A stretch of 64,000 nt of DNA from Agromyces sp. ISL-38 (GTDB lineage: Bacteria > Actinomycetota > Actinomycetes > Actinomycetales > Microbacteriaceae): the NCBI RefSeq assembly GCF_018613935.1, contig NZ_JAGGPF010000015.1:1-64000 (forward strand), read 5' to 3'. The notes beneath the pieces are model-generated. The model was not told where the DNA came from and searched no databases. It saw only the letters and a list, made by a program, of their open reading frames with translations. A program made the translations under genes and the position numbers. Below are positions 33,187 through 41,880 of this stretch, piece by piece. Positions within the stretch are counted from its first letter, which is position 1. The number at the start of each line of letters is the position of its first letter.

Positions 33187-34868
33187 TCCCGCGTCCGCGC
33201 GACCAGCGGGCCGGCGACGGCCGATTCACGCTGGGCGCGCAGGCGCGAATCGTGGCGACTCCCGCCGCACATACGGCGGCGGTGCGCCTGCAGCGCGACC
33301 TTGCTGCGGCCACCGGGTTCGAGCTCCCGCTCGCGCTGCGGGTTGAGGAGGGCGCGCAGGCCCCGTCTCTCCCTCTGCGGGTTGAGGAGGGCGCGCAGCG
33401 CCCGTCTCGAAACCCAGGCGACGCCGACATCGAACTCCTCATCGACGAGCTCATGCCACGAGAGGCATATCGGCTCGAGGTTGCACCCGACGGGGTGCGG
33501 ATCACCGGCGGGAGCGCCGCCGGCGCGTTCTACGGCGGCCAGGCATTCCGGCAGTTGCTCGGGCCCGACGCATTCCGCCGGGCGCCGCTGCCCGGCCGCG
33601 AATGGACGGCTGCGGCATCCGTCATCGACGACGCCCCCCGCTTCGCGTGGCGCGGATTCATGCTCGACGTGGCCCGCAGTTTCCGGCCGAAGCACGAGGT
33701 GCTGCGGCTGATCGACCTGCTCGCGCTGCACCGCGTGAACGTGCTGCAGCTGCACCTCACCGACGACCAGGGCTGGCGCATGGAGATCCGGCGCTACCCG
33801 CGGCTCACCGAGATCGGCGCGTGGCGCCCCGAGTCGCAACTCGGGCACGGCCCGGCGGCGACGCTCGACGGGAGGCCCCACGGCGGCCACGACACGCAAG
33901 ACGACCTGCGCGAGATCGTGGCGTACGCCGCCGACCGGGCGATCACCGTCGTGCCCGAGATCGAGACGCCCGGGCACGTGCGTGCCGCCCTCGCGGCGTA
34001 CCCCGAGCTCGGCGTGACCGGCGGACCGTACGAGGTGTGGAACGGCTACGGCATCAACGACGACGTGCTGAACGCCGAGGAGTCGACAGTCGAGTTCTTC
34101 CGCAACGTGCTCGACGAGGTCATGGAGGTCTTCCCATCGGAGTTCATCGCCGTCGGCGGCGACGAGGCCCGCAAGACGCAGTGGGCGCTCGACGCGCGCA
34201 CGCAGGAGCTCATGCGGGAGCGCGGCATCGAGAAGCCGAACGAGCTGCAGGCCTGGTTCATCCGTCAGCTCGACGACCACCTGACTGCCGCGGGTCGTCG
34301 ACTGTACGGCTGGGACGAGGTGCTCGAGGGGCCGCTTGCGCCGGGTGCCGCGATCGCGTCGTGGCGCGGGCTTCGCGGGGCCCGAGTGGCCGTCGCCCGC
34401 GGCCACGACGTGGTGCTCTGCCCCGACGATTTCGCCTACCTCGACTATCGGCAGTCGGATGCCTCAGAGGAGCCGATCCCGGTCGGCACCGTGCTCGCCC
34501 TCCGAGACGTCTACGACTTCGAGCCGCTGCCCGCCGGAGCCGATGATGCGATGCGCCGGCACCTGCTCGGCGTGCAGGCCAACGCCTGGACCGAGCATCT
34601 CGACACCGCCGCGCGCCTCGACTACGTGGTCTTCCCGCGGCTCGCGGCGTTCGCCGAGGTGGCGTGGAGCGCGCGGGGGAAGGACTGGGACGATTTCGCC
34701 GCCCGGCTGCCCGAGCAGCTCGCCATCTACCACGCGATCGGCGTCGGCTACCGGCCGCTCGCGGGTCCGCATCCGTGGCAGCAGCGCCCCGGTGTCGCGG
34801 GCAAGCCCAGGGACAAGGCCGAGCGCGTGGCCGAGCTCGCCGCGCTGACGGCGGACCTCCTCGAATAG
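33183..34868 (+). CDS. Beta-N-acetylhexosaminidase, GH20
   Basis: 561 residues, no signal peptide, so it probably acts on small imported chitin or muropeptide sugars in the cytosol. GTG start overlapping proC. GH20 catalytic domain from about 155: RFAWRGFMLDVARSF, VNVLQLHLTDDQGWRMEI, VVPEIETPGHVRAAL and the catalytic pair Asp327-Glu328 in AVGGDEARKTQW; GVQANAWTEHL near the end. The N-terminal GH20b domain carries an in-frame insertion of two 39-bp repeat units (33340-33417), read LRVEEGAQAPSLP and LRVEEGAQRPSRNP, which family members do not have. The enzyme may still fold, as the insertion lies between strands. Confidence 0.92.
   Translation: MIPRPRDQRAGDGRFTLGAQARIVATPAAHTAAVRLQRDLAAATGFELPLALRVEEGAQAPSLPLRVEEGAQRPSRNPGDADIELLIDELMPREAYRLEVAPDGVRITGGSAAGAFYGGQAFRQLLGPDAFRRAPLPGREWTAAASVIDDAPRFAWRGFMLDVARSFRPKHEVLRLIDLLALHRVNVLQLHLTDDQGWRMEIRRYPRLTEIGAWRPESQLGHGPAATLDGRPHGGHDTQDDLREIVAYAADRAITVVPEIETPGHVRAALAAYPELGVTGGPYEVWNGYGINDDVLNAEESTVEFFRNVLDEVMEVFPSEFIAVGGDEARKTQWALDARTQELMRERGIEKPNELQAWFIRQLDDHLTAAGRRLYGWDEVLEGPLAPGAAIASWRGLRGARVAVARGHDVVLCPDDFAYLDYRQSDASEEPIPVGTVLALRDVYDFEPLPAGADDAMRRHLLGVQANAWTEHLDTAARLDYVVFPRLAAFAEVAWSARGKDWDDFAARLPEQLAIYHAIGVGYRPLAGPHPWQQRPGVAGKPRDKAERVAELAALTADLLE
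33340..33417 (+). repeat. Two 39-bp repeat units inside the GH20 coding region
   Basis: GGGTTGAGGAGGGCGCGCAG starts at 33340 and again at 33379, each followed by CGTCTC; the second continues to CGAAACCC. Arms match the 47-bp repeats at 34877-35047. The 39-bp period keeps the reading frame. Confidence 0.85.
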
Positions 34869-34876
34869 GTCCATGT

Positions 34877-35047
34877 GGGTTGAGGAGGGCGCAGCCCGTC
34901 TCGAAACCGGGCGCGGTCTCTGCGGGTTGAGGAGGGCGCAGCCCGTCTCGAAACCGGGCGCGGTCTCTGTGGGTTGAGGAGGGCGCAGCCCGTCTCGAAA
35001 CCGGGCGCGGTCTCTGCGGGTTGAGGAGGGCGCAGCCCGTCTCGAAG
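34877..35047 (+). repeat. Four tandem 47-bp repeats 3' of the GIY-YIG gene
   Basis: Copies begin at 34877, 34924, 34971 and 35018, each opening with GGGTTGAGGAGGGCGCAGCC followed by CGTCTCGAAACC; the last is cut after CTCGAAGCC. The unit joins a palindromic core (GGGTTGAGGAG...CTCGAAACC) to a constant GGGCGCGGTCTCTGC spacer. Near-perfect identity argues for recent expansion. It fills the space between the GH20 stop and the GIY-YIG stop. Confidence 0.93.
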
Positions 35048-35062
35048 CCGAGTCGATGCCAT

Positions 35063-35362
35063 TCAGCCGGATTCATCCGGTGAGCTCGCGCCGCGCCGAC
35101 TGAGCTTCGGCAGCTCACCGATCCGCCCATTGATGAGAGCACGCCGCTTGGCTCTACTCCACCCTTGAACTTGCTTCTCGCGCGAATAGGCGTCGTGGAT
35201 GTACGCGAACTCCTCTGCGTAGACCAGCTTCACGGGCAAACGGGAGCTCGTGTACGAATGCACTGCCGCGATGGAGTGCTGCTCGAGCCGATGTTCCAGG
35301 TTCCTCCTGCTGCCGACGTAATAGCTCCCGTCGGCGCACTCGAGGATGTACATGAATGGCAT
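35063..35362 (-). CDS. GIY-YIG nuclease superfamily protein, flanked by repeats
   Basis: 99 residues, the UhbG/YhbQ-like single-domain type. MPFMYILECADGSYYVGSRR NLEHRLEQHS carries the spaced Y.L...DG..YVG.R motif, with the catalytic Arg in RNLEHRL region; YSREKQVQGWSRAKRRALI includes the conserved Glu and the KQ.QGW.RAKK-type helix common in this subgroup. Its 3' side touches four direct repeats (34877-35047) and its 5' side two copies in the other orientation (35459-35527). That arrangement suggests, without proof, that the nuclease acts on these repeats. Confidence 0.88.
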   Translation of the reverse strand: MPFMYILECADGSYYVGSRRNLEHRLEQHSIAAVHSYTSSRLPVKLVYAEEFAYIHDAYSREKQVQGWSRAKRRALINGRIGELPKLSRRGASSPDESG

Positions 35363-35458
35363 GCATCGACGATCTTGCCGGGGACCGCGCCGCCGACACC
35401 GAGTCGTTGGAGGGTCCGACCTTTCTCGTAGAAGGCGGCATCGGGAGGACGAGTCAGA

Positions 35459-35527
35459 GGGTTTCGAGACGCGGCTGCGCCGCTCCTCAACCCGCAGAGT
35501 GGGCGAGGCTGCGCCGCTCCTCTACCC
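35459..35527 (-). repeat. Two repeat copies 5' of the GIY-YIG gene, inverted
   Basis: GGGTTTCGAGACGCGGC-TGC-GCCGCTCCTCAACCC (35459-35493) is a full copy in the opposite orientation to the 34877 array: outer GGGTT/AACCC and inner GCGGC/GCCGC pair. A second, worn copy follows at 35501-35527 (GGGCGAGGCTGCGCCGCTCC, then TCTACCC). Confidence 0.85.
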
Positions 35528-35567
35528 GCAGATCCCACGGCGCACGGCGGTCCGCTACCGTGAGCAT

Positions 35568-35963
35568 GTGGAAGCGTCGGAGGTCATCTCGGTCGTCGCC
35601 GAGGTGATCGGCTGGATCGCCCTTGCCTGCTCACTCGGATGCCTCCTCGTCGCCCTCCTCATCCGCCTTGCCGACGGCCGCTGGCTCCGCACCGATGCCG
35701 TCGTGGTCGACCAGGAGCACGGCAGCACGGTGCGCTGGTTCGCGGAGGGAGCTTTCCACCAGCGGCGTCTCAGCACGGAGGAACGCGCGCACGTGATGCG
35801 GCCCGAGGAGGAGCCCGCCTACTACAAGGAACGCGAGCCCGACCGGTTGCGGCTGCACGAGCCGCCTGTCGGGCGGCGCATCATCCGCGGCGTCGGCCTC
35901 GTGCTGCTGGCGATCGCCGCGATCGCCGGCGCCATCGGCTTCATCCTCATGCTCGCCGCCTGA
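35568..35963 (+). CDS. Small two-helix membrane protein
   Basis: 131 residues from GTG at 35568; TACCGT ends 6 nt before it. A first helix (about 8-34, VVAEVIGWIALACSLGCLLV ALLI), then a soluble 70-residue part rich in charged residues (VVVDQEHGSTVRWFAEGAFH QRRLSTEERAHVMRPEEEPA YYKE...), then a C-terminal helix (VGLVLLAIAAIAGAIGFILM LAA). No family recognised. The frame is open further upstream through the repeat copies but without a good start. Confidence 0.7.
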   Translation: MEASEVISVVAEVIGWIALACSLGCLLVALLIRLADGRWLRTDAVVVDQEHGSTVRWFAEGAFHQRRLSTEERAHVMRPEEEPAYYKEREPDRLRLHEPPVGRRIIRGVGLVLLAIAAIAGAIGFILMLAA

Positions 35964-36009
35964 CCACCTCCGCGCGGCGCTCAGCCGCAGGTGTCGGGCC
36001 CGGCCATCC

Positions 36010-37632
36010 TCACCCGCCGCTCGCGAGCTCCCGTCGATTCATGGCGGCGGTCGCGGCGATGCCCGCCACGACGCCGACGCCGAGCATCCATGCCGCACCG
36101 CTCCAGTCGGTGTCGTCGCCCGAGGGTACCGGTGTGTGCGTGAACGGGGAGAGGTTCGTCATCCATTCCGGCAGCTGCAGGATCGGCCCGAAGATGCCGA
36201 GGATCGCGGCGACGCCGATGAGTGTCCACCCGAGGGGGATGGTGGCGCGCGGCAGCATGGCGAACACGAGGAGTGTCAGCCCGAGGAACACGAGGCATGC
36301 CGGCAGCTGCGCGGCGGCCGCCTGCACCACGTTCGGGATCAGCGTGTCGGGCGATGCGGCGACGGTGGCGCCGAGCACGCCGGCGAGACCGGCCGCGCCG
36401 AGCACGACGACGATCACGATCACGCCGACGATCCAGTACTCCAGCAGCCAGCGCACGCGGGGCGCGGGCGTCGCGAGCACGATCTCGGCGGTGCCGTGGG
36501 CTTCCTCCTGCCGGGCGCGGATGCCGACCTGCACCGCGCAGCACGCGGCGATCACGCCGACGAAGCCGTAGAACATCGCGACGAACGCCTGCTCGATCGA
36601 GGCATCGTCGCCGATGAACCGGCGCAGGGTCTCGAGCAACGCGGGCGCGCTGTCGGCGACCTGGCCGAGGATGGAGGACAGCGACGTCGCGAGCAGCCCG
36701 GCCGCCACGGCGCCGGCGGTCCACGACAGCAGTATCGACGTGTTGAGCCGCCAGGCGAGTCCGAACGAGCTCGACAGCACGGGCCCGGCGGTCGCCCGCC
36801 CGGATCCGCCGGGCAGCAGGCTCGCGCCCTGGTCTCGCACGGACTGCAGCCCGAACACGACCGCGATCACCGCGAAGGCGAACCCGAGCGGCACGAGCAG
36901 CGGCGTCAGGTCGTTCTCGACGAACGCGCCGGTGAACTGGCCGTAGCCGATCGGGGAGAGCCAGCTCGGCCACGCGGGAGTGACGTGCAGCAGGTCCTCC
37001 GACGGGGTCCCCGCGGCATCGCCGATGCCGCGCAGCAGGTACGCCGCCAGCACGAATGCGACCGAGATGCCGTTTGCGCCGCGCGACGTGCGGAACATCT
37101 GCGCCGCGAACAGTCCGAAGGCGAGGAACGCTGCTCCCGTGACCGCGATCGCGGCGCCGGCCACGAGTGAGCCCGCGGGGTCGAGACCGGCACCCATCCA
37201 CGCGAGCGCGATGACGAGGCCGAGGCCGAGGTTCGCGAGGACGCCATGCATGACGGTGGCCGTGGTCGGCAGGATCCGGCCGGCGGGCGTTGCCGCAACG
37301 AGCTCGGCGCGACCCTGCTCCTCGTCCATCCGCGTGTGCCGCACGGCGAGGAACGCGCTCATGAGTCCACCCATGAGTGCGAGCCAGGCGAAGAGGAGGA
37401 AGAACGTGAAGGCGCCGTCATCCACGCCGTTCGGGGTGCCGCGGAAGACGAGGATCGTCCGCGTTGCGACCGCGACCGCGAGGATCTCCTTGCGGTCGCG
37501 CTCCTCGCCGAACGTGTCGAACACCGCCGTCACGGCCGCCCACGCGAGCAGGCCGGTGCCCGCGAGCCAGAGGGCGAGCTGCAGGCGGTCACGGCGGATG
37601 CGCTGCCACAGGAGCACCGCGAGCCGGGTCAT
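36010..37632 (-). CDS. ABC transporter permease (multidrug/antibiotic exporter type)
   Basis: 540 residues, about 12 membrane segments in two related halves, each with the cytosolic coupling motif: [20 protein letters not shown] in the first and [26 protein letters not shown] in the second. This doubled ABC-2 layout is the COG3559-type exporter said to handle polyketide antibiotics. The ATG overlaps the ATPase stop as ATGA. Substrate unknown. Confidence 0.9.
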   Translation of the reverse strand: MTRLAVLLWQRIRRDRLQLALWLAGTGLLAWAAVTAVFDTFGEERDRKEILAVAVATRTILVFRGTPNGVDDGAFTFFLLFAWLALMGGLMSAFLAVRHTRMDEEQGRAELVAATPAGRILPTTATVMHGVLANLGLGLVIALAWMGAGLDPAGSLVAGAAIAVTGAAFLAFGLFAAQMFRTSRGANGISVAFVLAAYLLRGIGDAAGTPSEDLLHVTPAWPSWLSPIGYGQFTGAFVENDLTPLLVPLGFAFAVIAVVFGLQSVRDQGASLLPGGSGRATAGPVLSSSFGLAWRLNTSILLSWTAGAVAAGLLATSLSSILGQVADSAPALLETLRRFIGDDASIEQAFVAMFYGFVGVIAACCAVQVGIRARQEEAHGTAEIVLATPAPRVRWLLEYWIVGVIVIVVVLGAAGLAGVLGATVAASPDTLIPNVVQAAAAQLPACLVFLGLTLLVFAMLPRATIPLGWTLIGVAAILGIFGPILQLPEWMTNLSPFTHTPVPSGDDTDWSGAAWMLGVGVVAGIAATAAMNRRELASGG

Positions 37633-38561
37633 GCGGGCGCCTCCTCCTCAACCGGGGTGAGCTCGTCGCCGTAATGGCGGAGGAAGAGTTCTTCGAGCGA
37701 CGGCGGAGCGATCGTCAGTCCCCGCACCTCGAGTCGCGCGAGTTCGGGCAGTATCCCGGCGACGCGGTCGCTGTCGACGGTGAACCGCACGCGCCCGTTG
37801 TCCATCACGAGGTCGTGGGTGCCGTCGAGCGCCTCGATCGCGGCCTCGCGGCCGGGCTCGTGCACGAACCCGACCTCTGTGCGTGTGAGGTGGCGGAGCT
37901 GCGCGAGCGTACCGCTCTCGACCGTGCGGCCCGCGCGGATGATGCTCACCCGGTCGCAGAGCGCCTCGACCTCGGAGAGGATGTGGCTCGACAGCAGCAC
38001 GGTCGATCCCTCGGCGACGACACGGGCGATCTCGCTATTGAAGACCTGCTCCATGAGCGGGTCGAGGCCGCTCGTCGGCTCGTCGAGCAGGTACAGCTCG
38101 GCCGGCGTGGCGAACGCCGCGACGAGGGCCACCTTCTGCCGGTTGCCCTTCGAGTAGGAGCGCCCCTTCTTTCGCGGGTCCAACTGGAAGACGTCGACGA
38201 GCCGCTCTCTGCGTCGCCGGTAGACGGCCGTGTCGGATGTCCCGCCGCGCAACCGGCTGAGAAGATCGATGGCCTCGCCCCCGGTGAAGTTCGGCCAGAG
38301 GGAGACGTCGCCCGGCACGTACGCGAGGCGGCGGTGCAAGTCGGCGGCATCCGTCCACGGGTCGCTTCCGAAGAGCACGGCCTCGCCGGCTGATGCCCGT
38401 GCGAGGCCGAGGAGGATGCGGAGGGTCGTGGTCTTTCCGGCGCCGTTCGGGCCCAGGAATCCGTGGATCTCTCCCGGCTCGACGGCGAGGTCGAGCCCGT
38501 CGAGGGCGACCGTGCGCCCGAAGTGCTTCTGGAGGCCCCGAGTGCGGATCACGGTGGTCAT
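37629..38561 (-). CDS. ABC transporter ATP-binding protein (drug export type)
   Basis: 310 residues from the ATG at 38561. Walker [10 protein letters not shown], the signature [10 protein letters not shown] (a variant of LSGGQ seen in DrrA-like exporters), Walker [14 protein letters not shown] and the His switch [11 protein letters not shown] are in order; a 90-residue C-terminal domain follows. It powers the permease encoded next. No regulator is adjacent on this strand. Confidence 0.94.
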   Translation of the reverse strand: MTTVIRTRGLQKHFGRTVALDGLDLAVEPGEIHGFLGPNGAGKTTTLRILLGLARASAGEAVLFGSDPWTDAADLHRRLAYVPGDVSLWPNFTGGEAIDLLSRLRGGTSDTAVYRRRRERLVDVFQLDPRKKGRSYSKGNRQKVALVAAFATPAELYLLDEPTSGLDPLMEQVFNSEIARVVAEGSTVLLSSHILSEVEALCDRVSIIRAGRTVESGTLAQLRHLTRTEVGFVHEPGREAAIEALDGTHDLVMDNGRVRFTVDSDRVAGILPELARLEVRGLTIAPPSLEELFLRHYGDELTPVEEEAPA

Positions 38562-38603
38562 GAGCGTGATGCTACGCCCGCAGGCCACGCGCGTGAATGC
38601 CGA

Positions 38604-39272
38604 CTACTCGAGCGCCGCGAACTTCTCGATGTCGCCCTCGGTGCCCGACACGATGATGAGGTCGTGGTTCGACACGACCGTCTGCTCGGTCGCATAGGTG
38701 AACGGCTTGCCGGGGCTCTTCACGCCGACGACCGTGACGCGGTGCTTCGACCGAACGCCCGCCTCCTTGAGGTTCTTGCCGCGGATCGGCTTCGGCGGGT
38801 ACATCTTCACGAGGGCGAAGTCGTCGTCGAACTCGATGAAGTCGAGCATGCGCCCGCTCACGAGGTGCGCCGTGCGCTCACCCGCCTCGCGCTCGGGGAA
38901 GATGACGTGGTTCGCGCCGATGCGCTGCAGGATCTTGCCGTGCGACGCCGAGATCGCCTTCGCCCAGATCTGCGGGACCTGCAGGTCGACGAGGTTCGCC
39001 GTGATGAGCACGGATGCCTCGATCGAGGAGCCGACGGCGCACACGGCGATCGAGAAGTCCTGCGCGCCGATCTGGCGCAGCGCGTCGATGTTCCGCGCGT
39101 CGGCGACGACGGCGTGGGTCACCCGCTCGGACCACTTCTGCACGAGGCCCTCATCGTCGTCGACGGCGAGCACCTCGCGACCGAGGCGATCGAGCTGCCC
39201 TGCCGTTGCTGCACCGAAGCGGCCGAGTCCGATCACGAGCACCGGGGCGTCGTGCTTGATGCGATCAACCAA
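38604..39272 (-). CDS. trkA: Potassium uptake regulatory subunit TrkA/KtrA (RCK)
   Basis: 222 residues from TTG at 39272, with AGAGG in front and 8 bp overlap with the channel gene. RCK_N domain: VLVIGLGRFGAATAGQLDRL with the acidic VDDDE at the end of strand 2; ADARNIDALRQIGAQDFSIA; RCK_C domain from about residue 140 (ALVKMYPPKPIRGKNLKEAG). It binds nucleotides on the cytosolic face and gates TrkH-type channels. Confidence 0.93.
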   Translation of the reverse strand: MVDRIKHDAPVLVIGLGRFGAATAGQLDRLGREVLAVDDDEGLVQKWSERVTHAVVADARNIDALRQIGAQDFSIAVCAVGSSIEASVLITANLVDLQVPQIWAKAISASHGKILQRIGANHVIFPEREAGERTAHLVSGRMLDFIEFDDDFALVKMYPPKPIRGKNLKEAGVRSKHRVTVVGVKSPGKPFTYATEQTVVSNHDLIIVSGTEGDIEKFAALE

Positions 39273-40710
39273 CGATGGGCCTCTCTTCCGGACGCCGGTA
39301 CAACTGCCGGCGCTGGCTTGCAGCCAGTGCTGCGGCGAGTGTCACTGTACCAACCCGCCCCATGAACATGGTGATGGCCATGACGTACTTGCCCTCTGGG
39401 GGAAGCTCGGCGGTGAAGCCCGTCGACAGGCCGCAGGTCGCGAATCCCGAGATCACGTCGAAGAGCACGAAGTCGAGCGGGGCCTTGGTGATCTGGGACA
39501 GGATGATCGTCGACACGGCGACGATCGTCGCGCCCCAGAGCACGACGCTGACGGCGAGCCTCAGGATGTCGCGGGGGATGCGCCGGCCGAAGGCCTCCAT
39601 CGCGGGCGCACCGCGCGCCTCCGCGAACGCGGCAAGGAACAGCACGGCGAGGGTCGTGACCTTGATGCCACCAGCCGTCGACGCAGAGCCACCGCCGACG
39701 AACATGAGCATGTCTGAGACGAGGAGGCTGGAGCCGTTGAGGTCGTGCATGTCGATCGTCGAGAATCCGCCCGAGCGGGTCATCGCCGACATGAAGAACG
39801 ACTGGAAGACCGTCTCACTCGCGCCGAGCTGACCATAGGTGCGCGGGTTGTCGTACTCGAGGAGAAGGAACATCACCGCACCGGCGATGAAGAGGATGAC
39901 CGTGGTCGTGATCGTGAGCTTCACGTGCACGCTCCACCGTCGTGGCCTCCGCCAGGTGCGGAGCAGCGTGAAGATCACCGGAAACCCGAGGCTTCCGAGG
40001 AACACGTCGAGCATCACGAGCGACTGGAACCAGTAGTCGTTCATGAACTCCACGGGGCCCGCTGGGTTTGGACTGAACCCGGTGTTGGTGAAGGCGCTCA
40101 CGGAGTAGTAACTGGAGTACCAGATACTCGTTCCGAAGTCGTATCCTGCGGCGAGCATGCTCGGCACCATCCCGATCGCGATGACGGCCTCGATGACGAG
40201 CAGGCTTGCGGCGACGGTGAGGAGCAGTCCACCGACCTCGCCGAGTCGCACCGCCTGGCTCTCGGAGACCGGTCCGGCGTGGATTCGCGAGGGGTTCGTG
40301 TCGCTCGCGGCGATGAGCTTCGCGCGGAGTCCGAGTCGACGGGAGATGACGAGGCCGAGGATCGACGCGAGGGTCAGCACACCGATTCCACCGACATTCA
40401 TGCCGATGATCACGACGGCATTGCCGAAAGGCGACCAGTAGGTGGCCATGTCGACGGTGGTCAGGCCCGTGACGCAGATCGTCGAGACCGCGGTGAACAG
40501 GGCGTCGGCCAGTGGGGTGCCGCTGCCCTCGCCGGCTCGGGCGATCGGCAGTGTCAGCAGGAGCGTGGTGACGAGGATGAGCGACGCGAAGATGAGGATC
40601 GCGAAGCGCGACGGCGAGCTCTTGACGAGCGCGTCGATCGCGTCGCGCGCCCGACCGGGCCACGATCGCCGGTCGACTCGACCCAGGCGGGCCACCGGCT
40701 GTGCGCCCAT
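39265..40710 (-). CDS. trkH: Potassium uptake channel subunit TrkH/KtrB
   Basis: 481 residues; GAGGGGG lies before the ATG. Four pore loops are clear: STICVTGLTTVD, SAFTNTGFSP, AMTRSGGFSTID and FATCGLSTGF, each with the selectivity Gly. About eight to ten helices. It forms a K+ uptake channel with the RCK protein that follows. The 73-bp region upstream also serves the ArsR-type gene on the other strand. Confidence 0.95.
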   Translation of the reverse strand: MGAQPVARLGRVDRRSWPGRARDAIDALVKSSPSRFAILIFASLILVTTLLLTLPIARAGEGSGTPLADALFTAVSTICVTGLTTVDMATYWSPFGNAVVIIGMNVGGIGVLTLASILGLVISRRLGLRAKLIAASDTNPSRIHAGPVSESQAVRLGEVGGLLLTVAASLLVIEAVIAIGMVPSMLAAGYDFGTSIWYSSYYSVSAFTNTGFSPNPAGPVEFMNDYWFQSLVMLDVFLGSLGFPVIFTLLRTWRRPRRWSVHVKLTITTTVILFIAGAVMFLLLEYDNPRTYGQLGASETVFQSFFMSAMTRSGGFSTIDMHDLNGSSLLVSDMLMFVGGGSASTAGGIKVTTLAVLFLAAFAEARGAPAMEAFGRRIPRDILRLAVSVVLWGATIVAVSTIILSQITKAPLDFVLFDVISGFATCGLSTGFTAELPPEGKYVMAITMFMGRVGTVTLAAALAASQRRQLYRRPEERPIVG

Positions 40711-40752
40711 CGAGCCCCCTCACGTGCCGTCACCGATCGCGTGAGTCATGGT

Positions 40753-40777
40753 ACTCCCCGCCGGGAGTGACTAGCCT
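40753..40777 (+). promoter_or_regulatory. Operator-like palindrome and -10 box of the ArsR-type gene
   Basis: ACTCCC-CGCC-GGGAGT (40753-40768) followed by TAGCCT (40772-40777), which ends 6 nt before the ATG at 40784. The palindrome falls just upstream of the -10 box, a position suited to autorepression and able to touch the trkH promoter on the other strand. Confidence 0.6.
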
Positions 40778-40783
40778 TGGGGC

Positions 40784-41224
40784 ATGGCGGACATCTTCGA
40801 CGTGGTGGCGGACTCGACGCGACGCGACATCCTCGCGGTCCTCCTCGAGCGTGAACGCGGGGTGCCGCAGTCGGGCGGCGAGATCAGCGTCTCCGACATC
40901 GTGACCGCGCTCGGCGCCAGCCAGCCCACGGTTTCGAAGCACCTGAAGGTGCTGCGCGAGTCGGGGCTCGTGGCGGTGCGCGAAGAGGGCCAGCATCGGT
41001 ATTACAAGCTCGACCGCGGGCCGCTCGAGACCCTTGAAGACTGGCTCATCCCGTTCCTGTCGTTGGATGCCGCAGCGGATGCCGCAGCACTCGCGGGCGT
41101 CGAGTCCAATGGCGGGATCGCCCTGAACGACGACCAGCGGGCGTTCGCATCGGCGATCGGCAAGGCATTCGCCGACACCGCGCACCAGGTGACGGCGGTC
41201 GTCGTGCCGAAGAAGCGGCGCTGA
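40784..41224 (+). CDS. ArsR-type winged-helix regulator
   Basis: 146 residues. ADIFDVVADSTRRDILAVLL is the typical ArsR/SmtB start; SVSDIVTALGASQPTVSKHL KVLRESGLVAVREEGQHRYY KL is the winged helix. There is no metal-binding CVC motif, so a metal ligand is unlikely. The C-terminal part (after EDWLIPFLS) is helical and of unknown purpose. The divergent trkAH genes are possible targets. Leaderless start predicted. Confidence 0.9.
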   Translation: MADIFDVVADSTRRDILAVLLERERGVPQSGGEISVSDIVTALGASQPTVSKHLKVLRESGLVAVREEGQHRYYKLDRGPLETLEDWLIPFLSLDAAADAAALAGVESNGGIALNDDQRAFASAIGKAFADTAHQVTAVVVPKKRR

Positions 41225-41268
41225 TCAGCGGCTGAGTGCCGCCGATTCGACGCCGGGCGCAGGTCGGT

Positions 41269-41769
41269 TCAGCGGAACCCTCCGTGGCTCGTGATGAACG
41301 CGAAGATCAGGCAGAGGCTTGACGCCGTCGAGCTGAGCGTGCGCACGTGGTTCCAGGCGGCCCAGCCCGGCCGGAACGCGAGCCAAGCTGCGGCGAGGGC
41401 AGCGTCATCCGTCTCCGCCACGGCCGCGAGCCGGTTGTTGCGCGGCACGTTCGCTCCGCCCGTCACGCCGATGACGCCGACGAGGTAGAGCGCGGCCCCG
41501 ATGATCGCCCACTGGGTGCCGCCGTGGGGCTCGCCGAGGAGCGCGAACACCAACAGGATTGCGACGAGCAGCGCCGTTGCGAAGATCGCGAGCATGAGGG
41601 GTGCTCGTACCGCGGTGATGTTGATCTCGCGCATCGCCCGCGCAGCGTGGGCGGGGGAGAGACGGTCGAACCCCTGCATGACGAAGCCGGAGAAGGCGAA
41701 GAAGACGCCGGCCACCACGCCGGTGCCCACGACGGCGGCGACGAGCAGGATGTCTGCGAACGTGTGCAT
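41269..41769 (-). CDS. DUF1772 (anthrone-oxygenase-like) membrane protein
   Basis: 166 residues with four hydrophobic segments. VVAGVFFAFSGFVMQGFDRL, AMREINITAVRAPLMLAIF, GGANVPRNNRLAAVAE and the final GWAAWNHVRTLSSTASSLCL are the DUF1772 pattern. The fold is related to anthrone oxygenases, but most bacterial members have no known reaction. The 110 bp after its start (41770-41880) hold a CCAGC-rich simple stretch and no gene. Confidence 0.9.
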   Translation of the reverse strand: MHTFADILLVAAVVGTGVVAGVFFAFSGFVMQGFDRLSPAHAARAMREINITAVRAPLMLAIFATALLVAILLVFALLGEPHGGTQWAIIGAALYLVGVIGVTGGANVPRNNRLAAVAETDDAALAAAWLAFRPGWAAWNHVRTLSSTASSLCLIFAFITSHGGFR

Positions 41770-41880
41770 GACGCCAGTCTGTCGGCGGGGGGCGGCATCG
41801 GGGGGTCGCCACGCGGCCTGCCCGGTGCGTTTCGCCCAGTGCCAGCGGCCAGCGACCCAGCACCCAGCGCCCGGCCACGC

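Noticed and set aside
34877..35047. Regular 47-bp repeats looked like a short CRISPR array
   Set aside because: The whole 47-bp unit is constant, including the part that would be the spacer; no cas genes are near.
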